Shown here: positions 48,951 through 57,898 of the stretch, piece by piece
Layout: every line of letters starts with the position of its first letter
Position numbering within the stretch: the stretch's first letter is position 1
Origin: Diacronema lutheri
Lineage: Eukaryota > Haptophyta > Pavlovophyceae > Pavlovales > Pavlovaceae
NCBI GenBank assembly: GCA_019448385.1
Contig: JAGTXO010000005.1
Coordinates: forward strand, 558,001 to 622,000
Length of the DNA: 64,000 nucleotides
Direction: 5' to 3'
Notes under the pieces: model-generated
Seen by the model: only the letters and a program-made list of their open reading frames with translations
Databases searched by the model: none
Told to the model about the DNA's origin: nothing
Program-made: the position numbers and the translations under genes

Positions 48951-50069
48951 TCACTTGTCGGCCTCTTCCTCCCGCTGACCCGTCTGAGACCTTTTCCGTC
49001 TCTTCCCGCCCTCCCGCCGCACGGGCGCACCGCGCGGCGCGTTGTCGACGATCACGCGCCGTGTTTCGTCGAGCGAGAAGCCGTAGAAGAGCGTGAGGAT
49101 GTGCTTGATCGACTGCAGCTGCACGCCCGACACGCGCTTGGCCTCGCGCCGACTCCCGCGCGATGCGGAGCCGGCGCCGAAGAGGAAGAGCGGCTGCGTG
49201 CTCACGTGCGTCGGCGTCGCGTGCCCGTCGTACAGCAGATAGTCCGCGCGCACGCACGGCTTCGCGCTCAGCTCAAGCACGCCGTCAGGCGCCGCGTGCG
49301 CGCCGCCGCGCTCGCGCGCGCCGGCCTCGCCGCCCGGCCAATACGCCTCGAGCATCGCGCGCAGGCCGGCCGGCGAGGCGGCGTACGCGGCGGTCGACCA
49401 GCCCTCGTTCCGTCCGTCGCGCTCGCCGACGAGCTGCGCGTGCGGCACGACGCGCTCGCCGGCGGCCAGCCTCGCGCGCAGGCGTGCAAAGTGACGCGCG
49501 GTCGAGATGAGCGCGAGCTGCGCGAGACCCCAGCCGGCCGGCAGCGCGGCAACGACGGCATCGAGGCCACCGAGCGCGCGGGTAAGCGGAGCGCCGACCG
49601 TTTGGCTCGAGCCCGTCGCGCTCAACCACCGCCGCACCAGCCGCAGGTCCACGTCCTCCTCGACGATTAGCACGGCGCGCGGTCGCGCGTCGGGCGCGGC
49701 CGCCGACACGCGCCGGTGCGCCACGGCCATCGCACGCAGGTGGGAGAGGAGGATGCCGAGCTCGGCGAGGTTGGGCGGAGGGCACGACTCCACGCTGTGC
49801 TGGGGCAGCGGCCATCGCCGCACGCCGAAGCGGAAGCCGTCCACGCAGCCGTCGAGCTGCGGCCAGCTCGCGCGGAACTGGACGGGCGACTGCGTACCCG
49901 CGGGGAACACATCCTGCGCCATCAGCGCGGGGACGTGCTCGATGCGCCCGCACGCGCCCGCACGTCGGAACCGCAGCTCCACCGCCGGATTCGCGGCCCG
50001 CGCGATGTAGAAGATGGGCACGGCTGCGAGCACTGTGGACGTGTTGCACGGCGCGCACGGCGCACCCAT
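48951..50069 (-). CDS. Glycosyltransferase family 25-like protein
   Basis: 372 residues. The GT25 core is visible as LGILLSHLRAMAVAHR followed by RAVLIVEEDVDL, with the acidic EEDVD (137-141) at the place of the family's acidic metal/sugar-binding motif. A later segment GWSTAAYAASPAGLRAMLEA and DYLLYDGHATPTHVSTQPLF fits the acceptor side of the fold. GT25 enzymes add galactose or related sugars to lipid or protein. The C-terminal tail is Arg/Lys-rich. No clear signal peptide is seen; the ATG at 50069 is only 24 bases from the start of the divergent neighbour, so a later Met (for example that of MAQDVFPAGT) is possible. Confidence 0.7.
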   Translation of the reverse strand: MGAPCAPCNTSTVLAAVPIFYIARAANPAVELRFRRAGACGRIEHVPALMAQDVFPAGTQSPVQFRASWPQLDGCVDGFRFGVRRWPLPQHSVESCPPPNLAELGILLSHLRAMAVAHRRVSAAAPDARPRAVLIVEEDVDLRLVRRWLSATGSSQTVGAPLTRALGGLDAVVAALPAGWGLAQLALISTARHFARLRARLAAGERVVPHAQLVGERDGRNEGWSTAAYAASPAGLRAMLEAYWPGGEAGARERGGAHAAPDGVLELSAKPCVRADYLLYDGHATPTHVSTQPLFLFGAGSASRGSRREAKRVSGVQLQSIKHILTLFYGFSLDETRRVIVDNAPRGAPVRREGGKRRKRSQTGQREEEADK

Positions 50070-50093
50070 CGGCGGGGGACGGTTGCGGGGAAA

Positions 50094-52049
50094 ATGCTCA
50101 AACGAGTGGCGCTCCTCGCAGCGCTCGTCGGCGGCGCGGCGGGATGGGCAAGATCGGGCGCACAGTGCGCGCCGCGAGGGCTCGTGCAGCTAGCGCTGCC
50201 CGCCGTCCGGCGCGCGCCGTCGGCCCGGCCGCTCGAGCTCGGCCGTAGCGCGCGGCGCGGCACGCTCGAGCTGCCAGCCGTACGAATGGATGGGGGCTTT
50301 GACGAGCGGCGCGGCGACCCGTACGCTCCGCGCGCGCAGCCCGGCGAGGGCACCCCCTTCGCCGAAGGCTATGCGTATGGATACGGCGCGTACGCCGAGC
50401 CCGGCATGCGCGCCGGGGACGGAGGGGCGGCGCGCAACGCGTCAGGCGCCGACGTCGGCGCGCCAACGCCAGGCGCTGACGTCGGCGCGCCCTTCTCTTC
50501 GGGCTGGTGGCGCGACGTGCTGCAGGACCCGGAGGACCGCGACGTGGTTGGCCTCGGGTACGATTGGCGCGAGTGGGCGGAGCCCGCGCTCGTGCGCAAG
50601 CGTGTGCGGCTGCAGCAGACGGTCGCGACGATCCGGCGGGTGATCGTGCCATCGATCATCTGCACGGTGCTCGGCGTGCTCTATTTTGACAACATCACGG
50701 CGCTCGTGATGCGCTCGCTCGACAAGGGCGGCCTCGCGATGGTGATGACCGACGAGTCGCAGTTCATCCAGAACTTCCTCACGGTGATCGGCCTCCTCTT
50801 CTCCATCCTCGCGGGGAATGCGTACTCGTCGCTGTACACCCAGCAGGAGACCATCTACTTTGCGCTCTTCCAGGAGGTGTCCGAGGCCAAGTCGCTCCTC
50901 GAGCAGACCACGCTCGTCTGCCAGGGCCGCCCCTTCTACCCAGCCGTGCTCGCGCAGTTCGAGCTGTACGTCTCGCAGGACCTTCGCAGGCTCGACCTGC
51001 CGCCCGCCTACCTGCTCTCGTCGCGGCCGGCGGAGGACCCGCTTGAGGCCATCATGTTCATGACGTCGGTTGGCGTCCCGTCGGTCATCTACGAGACCGT
51101 CAAGTCGCTCCGCCAGGCGCGCGGCCACCGGCTGGGCGCGTGCCAGCGCAAGTTCCCATCGCTCGGCATCGCGCTCCTCTACGTGCTCGCGCTCCTCGAG
51201 CTCGTCGCCTTCCCGCTGCTCGGCGCGGGCACGGCGCAGCTTTCGATGCGCGTGCTCAACCTGCAGTCGTCCCTCTTTGGTCTGCTGTGCGGCGCGCTCG
51301 TCATGGTGCTGCGCGTGATCCAGGAGCTTCGCCTCTCGTCGGGTGGCGTCTTCACCGTCGATCTTGTGCTGCGCCAGATGGTCTCGGGCCTCGAGGCGGA
51401 GCTCGAGCAGCGCAGGCGCGCAGCCGCCTTCCCGCCACTCTTTGGCGCCGAGCCCGGCCGGCGCGGGCCGCCGCCTCCACCGCCGCTTGGCGGGTCCGCG
51501 CCCGGCGCGCGCCGACCGGCGAGCGGGCGCGCGTACGCGCCCGTCTCGCCCGCCGTACCGCCGCCGTCGCCGACGGGGCGGCCGTCGGGCGGGGCGGTGG
51601 GCGCGGGCGTCAGCTGGAGCAATGGCGTCGGCGCGCCCGCAGCCGGCGGTTGGGCCGACCAAAGCGGCACGGCCGTGCGAGCGCCACCAGCGGGACAACG
51701 CGAGCTCCTGCCGGGCGCGAGCGCGGAAGCGGCAGCGGCGACGGACGAGCCAATTCGGTCCGCCGCGCTCGCGCAGTTCACTCTGCCACCCGACGGCGCG
51801 CAGCACGAGCGCGTCGGTCCACCGTCGGTCGAAGCCCCGCCGCCCGCGCCTCAGTCGAGCGCGTCGACGATCGACGGTGCGCCGCTCAGCTTCTGGCGGC
51901 GCGCGTTCGACGATGGCGGCGTGCGCGCCGCGCAGCCGTCGAAGGATCCGAGCGCGATGGAGTCGCAGGAGCGCGCAAGCAGACGGCGGCAAGTCATGTC
52001 GACTCTCGCATCCGCCGCGGCGGCTGCACTCGCTCTATTTGACTTGTGA
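50094..52049 (+). CDS. DUF4239/bestrophin-like membrane protein, probably plastid-targeted
   Basis: 651 residues starting MLKRVALLAALVGGAAGWAR, a signal-peptide-like leader followed by an Arg/Ala-rich stretch as in proteins sent to a secondary plastid. Spans are seen at VIVPSIICTVLGVLYF, FLTVIGLLFSILAGNAYSSL, LGIALLYVLALLELVAFPLL and LQSSLFGLLCGALVMVLRV. The pattern AGNAYSSLYTQQETIYFALF and QEVSEAKSLLEQ resembles the DUF4239 (bestrophin-like) domain. The C-terminal 240 residues are disordered and Pro/Ala-rich. Function is unknown; an anion channel role would be inference from the distant bestrophin relation. Confidence 0.7.
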   Translation: MLKRVALLAALVGGAAGWARSGAQCAPRGLVQLALPAVRRAPSARPLELGRSARRGTLELPAVRMDGGFDERRGDPYAPRAQPGEGTPFAEGYAYGYGAYAEPGMRAGDGGAARNASGADVGAPTPGADVGAPFSSGWWRDVLQDPEDRDVVGLGYDWREWAEPALVRKRVRLQQTVATIRRVIVPSIICTVLGVLYFDNITALVMRSLDKGGLAMVMTDESQFIQNFLTVIGLLFSILAGNAYSSLYTQQETIYFALFQEVSEAKSLLEQTTLVCQGRPFYPAVLAQFELYVSQDLRRLDLPPAYLLSSRPAEDPLEAIMFMTSVGVPSVIYETVKSLRQARGHRLGACQRKFPSLGIALLYVLALLELVAFPLLGAGTAQLSMRVLNLQSSLFGLLCGALVMVLRVIQELRLSSGGVFTVDLVLRQMVSGLEAELEQRRRAAAFPPLFGAEPGRRGPPPPPPLGGSAPGARRPASGRAYAPVSPAVPPPSPTGRPSGGAVGAGVSWSNGVGAPAAGGWADQSGTAVRAPPAGQRELLPGASAEAAAATDEPIRSAALAQFTLPPDGAQHERVGPPSVEAPPPAPQSSASTIDGAPLSFWRRAFDDGGVRAAQPSKDPSAMESQERASRRRQVMSTLASAAAAALALFDL

Positions 52050-52115
52050 TCGATTTGTCAGTGTCAGTGCGTGTCACGGGCGCTGGCAGCGACTCGCTGC
52101 ATTGCATCCAGCGTG

Positions 52116-52571
52116 TCACAAAGACGCGGCACACCCCGAAATGCTGGCCGTGGCCTCAGCGCGGCGGTCGTCGCCGTCTGCGAACGCGACGTGCTCTGGC
52201 GCGCCGTGGGGCAAGATGCCGAACTTGCGCGAGAGGTGCTGGCCGAGCGGCGACGCCGGCCCGAGCGACGCGAGCCGGTGAAGGAAGGAGCGCGTAGCGT
52301 GGTGCGTCGCAATGTCCGCGGCGAAGAAGGCGGCGCCGGCGGTCGCGACTAGCCTCGCGCCGAGCGGTAAGCGCGCGTACGGCGGAAAGTGCGTCGCCCC
52401 AAAGACGGCAGCCGCAGCGCCAGCCGAGTAGATGGCTTGGCGCCGGTTGAGCTCAACGAGACAAGCATCCATGCACGCGAGCTCGGCTTGGTTCGCGCGG
52501 TACGCGTGCCGCAGCTCGTACAGCTCGTACTCCACCATCGCGCAGTTGACGGCCGAGTTGCTCAGCACCAT
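52116..52571 (-). CDS. Small membrane protein of unknown function, next to element B
   Basis: 151 residues from MVLSNSAVNCAMVEYELYEL. A Cys-containing helix (QAELACMDACLVELNRRQAI) leads into two hydrophobic segments (YSAGAAAAVFGATHFPPYAR and GARLVATAGAAFFAADIATH). The layout of a Cys helix followed by two short spans recalls small mitochondrial inner-membrane proteins, but no family is recognised. The frame is open upstream through the inverted repeat of element B, which begins 54 bases before this ATG; the ATG is preferred because everything upstream is element-derived. Confidence 0.5.
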   Translation of the reverse strand: MVLSNSAVNCAMVEYELYELRHAYRANQAELACMDACLVELNRRQAIYSAGAAAAVFGATHFPPYARLPLGARLVATAGAAFFAADIATHHATRSFLHRLASLGPASPLGQHLSRKFGILPHGAPEHVAFADGDDRRAEATASISGCAASL

Positions 52572-52625
52572 CGTTTCGGATTCTCTGCGGAACGTTTCAC
52601 AACTATTCCCGTAGCGCACATGGTA

Positions 52626-53063
52626 CTGCCCGTTGGGTCTGAGTTCGCGGACGAAGGAATAGGAGAGACCCGCGCGCGAAAAAGCGAAAATGGCCGCGAG
52701 AGGTGCGCGCGCGCGTCGCGTCGGCCCCGCGGGAGGTGGCGCGGTGCGTGTCGCGCTATGCGTGTCGCCGCTGCGCGTGGGGGTTCCTGACATACCCGGG
52801 AACCCCGCTCTCATAACCGCGACACGTGCAGGCGGCGCGGCCGCAGCGCCGCGAGCGGCGTCATCATCGGCGTCGGTCGCGGGCACCGGCTCTCGGTCGA
52901 GGTCATGAAGATCATCCTGTGGCGGCTATTTTCTCGGCAGGAGCGCGGTGAGGATCGCGGATGACCTCCACACATCCACCGACACGCTCACGGAGTCGAT
53001 CGTCCGCGCCACCATCGAGCGGTACGAGGCCACCGGCATCGTCGATTCCCAGCCGAACAAGCC
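52626..53063 (+). repeat. Element B left terminal inverted repeat (438 bp)
   Basis: Starts CTGCCCGTTGGGTCTGAG and ends GCCGAACAAGCC. It corresponds to the right repeat of copy A, the side on which the transposase-like frame continues inward. Confidence 0.9.
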
Positions 53064-53290
53064 GTGCGCGAAGCTCATGAGCGAGCTCGACCAGGAGCTG
53101 ATGCTCGCGATCATGGCGGAGCAACCGTGACTTCACTTAAGCGAGATTGCGGCCGAGCTGCAGGCCGTCACGCTCAAGGCGTTCACGCGCGAGTACATTC
53201 ACTACAACCTCTGCGCCGCCGGCCTCTCGCTCAAGAAGATGCAGCGCGTCCAAGCGGCCCGCGACGAAGAAGAACACCTCGGGCATGCTG
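52918..53290 (+). pseudogene. Transposase N-terminal helix-turn-helix remnant, element B
   Basis: Same content as in copy A: GRSAVRIADDLHTSTDTLTE, an in-frame TGA at 53128-53130 after MAEQP, then in the same frame LHLSEIAAELQAVTLKAFTR and GLSLKKMQRVQAARDEEE. The stop is shared by both copies, so it was present before they spread, and movement must have used a transposase from elsewhere. Confidence 0.7.
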
Positions 53291-53299
53291 AGGAACAGC

Positions 53300-55045
53300 T
53301 GCGCGCGCTCGACGCTGCTGTTGATGTGCTCAGCAGCCTTGATTCACGCCTGCGCGGTCGCATCCCAGCCAACTTTGCACAACTCGAGCGCCTGCGCGAC
53401 CTGCTGCGCGAGCGCCACGCTCTGAGCGGCCGGCATAGTGGGAGCAATGGACTGCGGCGCCGGCACGGGCGCGGAGTAGGCATCGAACGCGCCGGCCCAG
53501 CCGCCCGACGCCACGAGGCCGCCGCCACCGACCTTGCCAGGGTGCTTGGGCGGGGGCGTCACCTCGACGACAAGGTAAAGAATGCAGATGTCCAAGTCCT
53601 GCTGCGCGCCGCTCGGCGCGTAAAACCTGCGCGCCACGTCGGCATCGTCGGTGATCAGCGTCAGGCGGACGAACACTGCGGCGCGCCGACCTCTCGCTGA
53701 TGCCGATCCGGTAGAGCCGAAGGGAGTGAGGCGGCTGCGGCAGGTTGCCGTGAGTCGAGTCGTGCGTCGAGCGTAGGAGCGCGGTGAGCACGTCGCGGCT
53801 CTCGACCAGCGCGTAAAAGCCGTCGGCTGCTTGTAGACCAACGAGAGCGCGTAGCGGCGCGGAAGCGCTTGCTTCGTCATCCTCACCGTCTTCGCCGGTC
53901 GAGCGCGATTAGCGGCGCGACGCGTCTCGCGCGCCGGGCCGGCGCGCCGACACATCGCTCGTCTCCGCCGTGCGCTCCTCAAGCTGCGCGGCTTTGATCT
54001 CCGCCGCCTTTGCGGCCGCCTCGTCCTTGTTGGCGCGCGTCTCAGCCGACCGGGCCTGCGCTTGCGCCTTCTCCCCGAGCGCAGGCGCAAAGTGCACCTT
54101 GTTCTCCTCTGCGTGCGCGCGGCCTCCGACTTGGCGAGCTCCGCGGCCTCCGCGCTATACTGAAGAGGAGCTTGGCCCTTTTTAAAGCTTGCACGCGAGT
54201 GATCGCATCGTTGTCCCCCGAGTTGGCGCCCAGCTTGACGCACAATGGCTCGCCCGGCTTGAGGGCATCAACGTAGAGGGCATCAACGTACGCGTCAAAG
54301 GACACGAGGTACACGCGCAGCGTCTCAAAAGGCTTCCCCTCCTCCTCGGAGTCGTCCGCCACGACTTGAGCGAATCCTGCGCGGGCACCGCCGCAAGCCC
54401 ACGCGCCGGCTCGTGCTCGTCCGGCTCGTGCTCGTCCGGCTCGGCCGCCGGCAGCGCGCTCGAGCTACCGGCCTTCGCGCCGGCCCCGCCGCCGGCGAGG
54501 GCGCGCACTGGAGCCGCTTTCTCGGGCGGCTTCGTTGCGCCAGCGCTGGGCTTGCGAGACGAGCGCTGCGGCAGCGCGCCAATTGTTGTAGGCGAGTACA
54601 TGGTAACCCTCGGCACGCGGGGTCGCGCGCCAGCCGGCGCCGAGGTCTCGCGCGCGCGATTGGCCTCGTCTTGGTCGGCCTTGCGCTTCGCTCGCGTCAT
54701 CTTGTCGGCTATCGCCTTGTCCAACGGACCGGCGCGCGCAACCTTGACGCGACCAACGCCAGCGCGCGCGCCGGCGTCCGCGTCCAAGCGGAGGGCCGCG
54801 AGCGCGCCTGCGCCGGCCGGCGGGCCGGGCGCGGCGGATGTCGCAGCTGCGGCGGCGGGGTCCTGGCCATCTTGGGAACCCGGGGCCGGCACGGCGACAC
54901 CGTCCGCGACGCCGCCGTCCGCTGCCGGCTCACCGAGCGTGTGGCTTGTTCGGCTGTGAATCGACGATGCCGGTGGCCTCGTACCGCTCGATGGTGGCGC
55001 GGACGATCGACTCCGTGAGCGTGTCGGTGGATGTGTGGAGGTCAT
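53300..55045 (-). pseudogene. Unrecognised cargo sequence of element B, frame-broken
   Basis: Minus-strand counterpart of the copy A cargo, including the frame with GPLDKAIADKMTRAKRKADQ (54182-55045), KPGEPLCVKLGANSGDNDAI (54042-54362) and QQDLDICILYLVVEVTPPPK. Here TGG replaces the TAG seen in copy A, so the last block stays open longer. Confidence 0.5.
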
Positions 55046-55380
55046 CCGCGATCCTCACCGCGCTCCTGCCGAGAAAATAGCCGCCACAGGATGATCTTCA
55101 TGACCTCGACCGAGAGCCGGTGCCCGCGACCGACGCCGATGATGACGCCGCTCGCGGCGCTGCGGCCGCGCCGCCTGCACGTGTCGCGGTTATGAGAGCG
55201 GGGTTCCCGGGTATGTCAGGAACCCCCACGCGCAGCGGCGACACGCATAGCGCGACACGCACCGCGCCACCTCCCGCGGGGCCGACGCGACGCGCGCGCG
55301 CACCTCTCGCGGCCATTTTCGCTTTTTCGCGCGCGGGTCTCTCCTATTCCTTCGTCCGCGAACTCAGACCCAACGGGCAG
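54943..55380 (-). repeat. Element B right terminal inverted repeat (438 bp)
   Basis: Inverse of 52626-53063 with a few differences. Its outer end ...CGGGCAG is followed by TA, and the A of that TA is the first base of the protease ATG. Confidence 0.9.
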
Positions 55381-55381
55381 T

Positions 55382-56821
55382 ATGATCGAGTCAATGCGCG
55401 CAGCCATGCTGGTTGGGCTCGCCTGGCTCGCCGGGCTCGGCGCGGCGGAGGCCCGACGCAACTACGGCTTCGCTCGCAACCCGAACTTTGAGCCGGCCAC
55501 GTCCATCCCGCGCTTGCGCACCTCATCCCGCGGCAACGCGGCAAAAACGCTTCCGCGCTCATTCGACTGGCGCAACATCGACGGCGTCAACTACGCGGTC
55601 GCTGACGTCCAGCAGCATGCGCCCGTGTACTGCGGGAGCTGCTGGGTGCACGCGGTCGTCGCGATGCTCAACGATCGGCTCAAGATTGCGCGCCGCGCCG
55701 CCTTTCCCGATGTCATGCTCGCGCGCCAGGTGCTGATCAACTGCGCGCCCAAATCGACGAACGGCTCGCTGAACGTCGGCTTCAACGGCTGTGACGGCGG
55801 CGACGAGCGCGACATCTACGTTGCGCTCCTGCAGCGCGAGAATTGGCTGCCCGACGAGACGTGCCAACCCTACGAAGCGCGCAACCGGTCGTGCGACGCG
55901 CTGCACACGTGCACCAACTGCATGCCGACGGACGACGGCGGCTCGAACTGCTTCGAGGTGCCCGCATTCACCACGTACGGCATCAGCTCGTGGCGGGCGA
56001 TCACGACGCCGCAGATGGGCGCGGCCGAGCGCGAGGCCGCAATACAGGAAGAAATTTTTGCCGCCGGCCCGGTCGTGTGCAACTTCGCCGCCATCCCCGA
56101 GTTTGACGAGAATTACACGGCGGTCGCGCAACAGCACGGCGGCGTGTACCGCACGGCGGCCAACGTGACGTCAGATGACATCAACCACGACATTGTCCTT
56201 GCGGGTTGGGGCATCACGCAGGGCGGCGTCAAGTTTTGGGTGGGCCGGAACTCGTGGTGCGCGCGCGCACGCCTCGCGCTCCCCGCCCGCCCGCCCGCCC
56301 GCCCGTGCCGCGCTCACACGGCACCCGCTCTGCTCCCGGCCCGCGCGCGCGGCCTTGGCAGGGGCACCTTCTGGGGCGACAATGGCTGGTTCCGCATCGA
56401 GCGCGGCGTGAACGCGCTCCTCATCGAAGGCGCGTGCACCTCCGCCGTGCCCACCTTTGACGCGCTTGATGATGAGCTGGACGGCGCACAGGGCGGTGGC
56501 CCGCTCGGTCTCGCGCAGATCTCCCCCAAGGGCGAGCGTTGGTCGCATCGGCCGGGGCGCTCAAGCATGCCGCCATTCCTCGCAAAGGCGCACGCGACGG
56601 ACTTGCTGCTGCAGCTCGGCGAGGGCGGCCAGGCGCCGCCGAAGCTGGGGAGCGCGTCGCTCATGCCGTCGCTTGTCGCGCTGGCGCTGGCGCTGGCGCT
56701 GGCGGTCTCCGCGTACGCCGCCGGCGCTGCCGCCGCCCGCCGTCACGTGCGGCTCGACGGCCGCGCGGAGAGTGACGGCGCGCGAGCGTCGCTGCTGTCG
56801 GGAGCAATGGGCGCCCATTGA
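55382..56821 (+). CDS. Cathepsin X/Z-like cysteine protease with C-terminal membrane span
   Basis: Spliced model: 55382-56256 and 56362-56821, 444 residues. The intron at 56257-56361 (105 bases, GTGCGCG...TGGCAG) restores NSWGTFWGDNGWFRIERG. Family marks: a signal peptide (MLVGLAWLAGLGAAEA), LPRSFDWRNIDGVNYAV, the catalytic Cys87 in YCGSCWVHA, GCDGGDERDIY, DETCQPYEARNRSC, the active-site His in DINHDIVLAGWG and Asn in GRNSW. The mature enzyme would be a lysosomal carboxypeptidase. Unusually, the protein continues for about 120 residues to a hydrophobic segment (MPSLVALALALALAVSAYAA) and a short basic tail, suggesting a membrane-anchored form. The first ATG uses the target duplication of element B; the Mets at 55394 or 55406 are alternatives. 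Confidence 0.88.
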   Translation: MIESMRAAMLVGLAWLAGLGAAEARRNYGFARNPNFEPATSIPRLRTSSRGNAAKTLPRSFDWRNIDGVNYAVADVQQHAPVYCGSCWVHAVVAMLNDRLKIARRAAFPDVMLARQVLINCAPKSTNGSLNVGFNGCDGGDERDIYVALLQRENWLPDETCQPYEARNRSCDALHTCTNCMPTDDGGSNCFEVPAFTTYGISSWRAITTPQMGAAEREAAIQEEIFAAGPVVCNFAAIPEFDENYTAVAQQHGGVYRTAANVTSDDINHDIVLAGWGITQGGVKFWVGRNSWCARARLALPARPPARPCRAHTAPALLPARARGLGRGTFWGDNGWFRIERGVNALLIEGACTSAVPTFDALDDELDGAQGGGPLGLAQISPKGERWSHRPGRSSMPPFLAKAHATDLLLQLGEGGQAPPKLGSASLMPSLVALALALALAVSAYAAGAAAARRHVRLDGRAESDGARASLLSGAMGAH

Positions 56822-56863
56822 AACACACACGAGCACTCGCCGCGTATATCATCCCATGCCCTC

Positions 56864-57898
56864 TCAATTCTCCATGATCTCCATCTTGACGCCATCGAGC
56901 GTGCCTGCGCGTGGCGTGTCACGGTTCACGCATTTGCGGTAGAGCTCGCGGAAGGCGCCGATTGCCGCGTCGGTCGTGAGCGCGTCGAGCTGCGCCACCT
57001 CCTCGTCCGTGAGCGCAAAATCGAAGATCTGCGCATTCTCGGCCATGCGCTCGCGCTTGACGCTCTTGGCAATGCAAATGACCCCCTTCTGCACGCACCA
57101 CCGCCCGAGCACTTGCGCGGGCGTCCGGCCGTGTGCCGCGGCGATCGAAACGACTGTCGGATCGCCAAAGGCCTTGCCGTCGCGCAACGCGCGGTAGGAC
57201 TGAATCTTGACGCCCTCGGCCTCAAAGGCGGCAATGGTGCGCCGGCGGTACAGAAACGGGTTCACCTCGATCTGGTTGATGACGGGCTTGACCGTCGCTT
57301 TGCCCATGAGCTCGCGGTAGTCCTCGACCGCGTAGTTGGAAACGCCGAGGCTGCGGATGAGGCCGTCGCGTTGGCACGCCTCGAGCTCGAGGTAGGCGTC
57401 GACGTGCTTGCCCGGCACGGGCCAATGGATGCAGTACAAGTCGATCGTCTCGACGCCCAGGTCAGCGAGCGTCTTGACAACCTGTGCCCTGACCGCCTCG
57501 CGGCCCGCGAAGATGGTGTCCGTCCACACCTTGGACGCGAGGTAGAGCTCGTGGCGCGGGACGCCGGCGTCGCGCAGCGCGGCGCCCACCTGCGCCTCGT
57601 TACCGTAGAACTGCGCGCAGTCGAGGAAGCGGTAACCCACCTCGAGCGCGGCCCTGACGCAGTCGCGCGCGGACGGGCCTTCCTCGCCCGACAGCTGCCC
57701 ACCCGCGGCCGCAGACGCGCTCGCGGGCACAAAGCCCACCTTGTACGTGCCATACCCGAGGAGCGGGTGCATCGTGCCATCGCTAAGCGCCAGTCCCGGG
57801 AGCGCCTTCGTTGGCTGCCAGTGCGCGCTTGCTGAAGCTCCAGCCATCGGCAAAATGATCAAGATGAGAGAGATCTCGAGGACACGCACGCGCATCAC
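56864..57898 (-). CDS. Aldo/keto reductase with N-terminal signal
   Basis: 344 residues in one frame. The AKR tetrad is complete: Asp93, Tyr98 (FLDCAQFYGNEAQVG), Lys123 (LASKVWTD) and His158 (LYCIHWP). Other family marks are LGVSNYAVEDY, INQIEVNPFLYRR and IAKSVKRERMAEN for NADPH binding. It reduces aldehydes or ketones with NADPH; the substrate is not predictable. Residues 1-24 (MRVRVLEISLILIILPMAGA) look like a signal peptide, so the enzyme may enter the secretory or plastid route. The 3' end faces the protease stop with 42 bases between. Confidence 0.88.
   Translation of the reverse strand: MMRVRVLEISLILIILPMAGASASAHWQPTKALPGLALSDGTMHPLLGYGTYKVGFVPASASAAAGGQLSGEEGPSARDCVRAALEVGYRFLDCAQFYGNEAQVGAALRDAGVPRHELYLASKVWTDTIFAGREAVRAQVVKTLADLGVETIDLYCIHWPVPGKHVDAYLELEACQRDGLIRSLGVSNYAVEDYRELMGKATVKPVINQIEVNPFLYRRRTIAAFEAEGVKIQSYRALRDGKAFGDPTVVSIAAAHGRTPAQVLGRWCVQKGVICIAKSVKRERMAENAQIFDFALTDEEVAQLDALTTDAAIGAFRELYRKCVNRDTPRAGTLDGVKMEIMEN

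Larger units (their letters stand above)
52626..55380. mobile_element. Tc1/mariner-like non-autonomous element, copy B (2755 bp, TA target duplication)
   Basis: Flanked by TA at 52624-52625 and 55381-55382. It has the same 438-base terminal inverted repeats and interior as copy A but in reverse orientation. Only scattered base changes and a one-base length difference separate the copies over 2.75 kb. It lies between two divergent genes, 54 bases from the left one and touching the first ATG of the right one, so it replaces their shared upstream region. Confidence 0.9.

Noticed and set aside
49716-50093. Upstream extension of the DUF4239-like protein
   Set aside because: It overlaps the GT25-like gene in antisense and lacks a leader; the Met at 50094 begins a clear signal-peptide-like segment.
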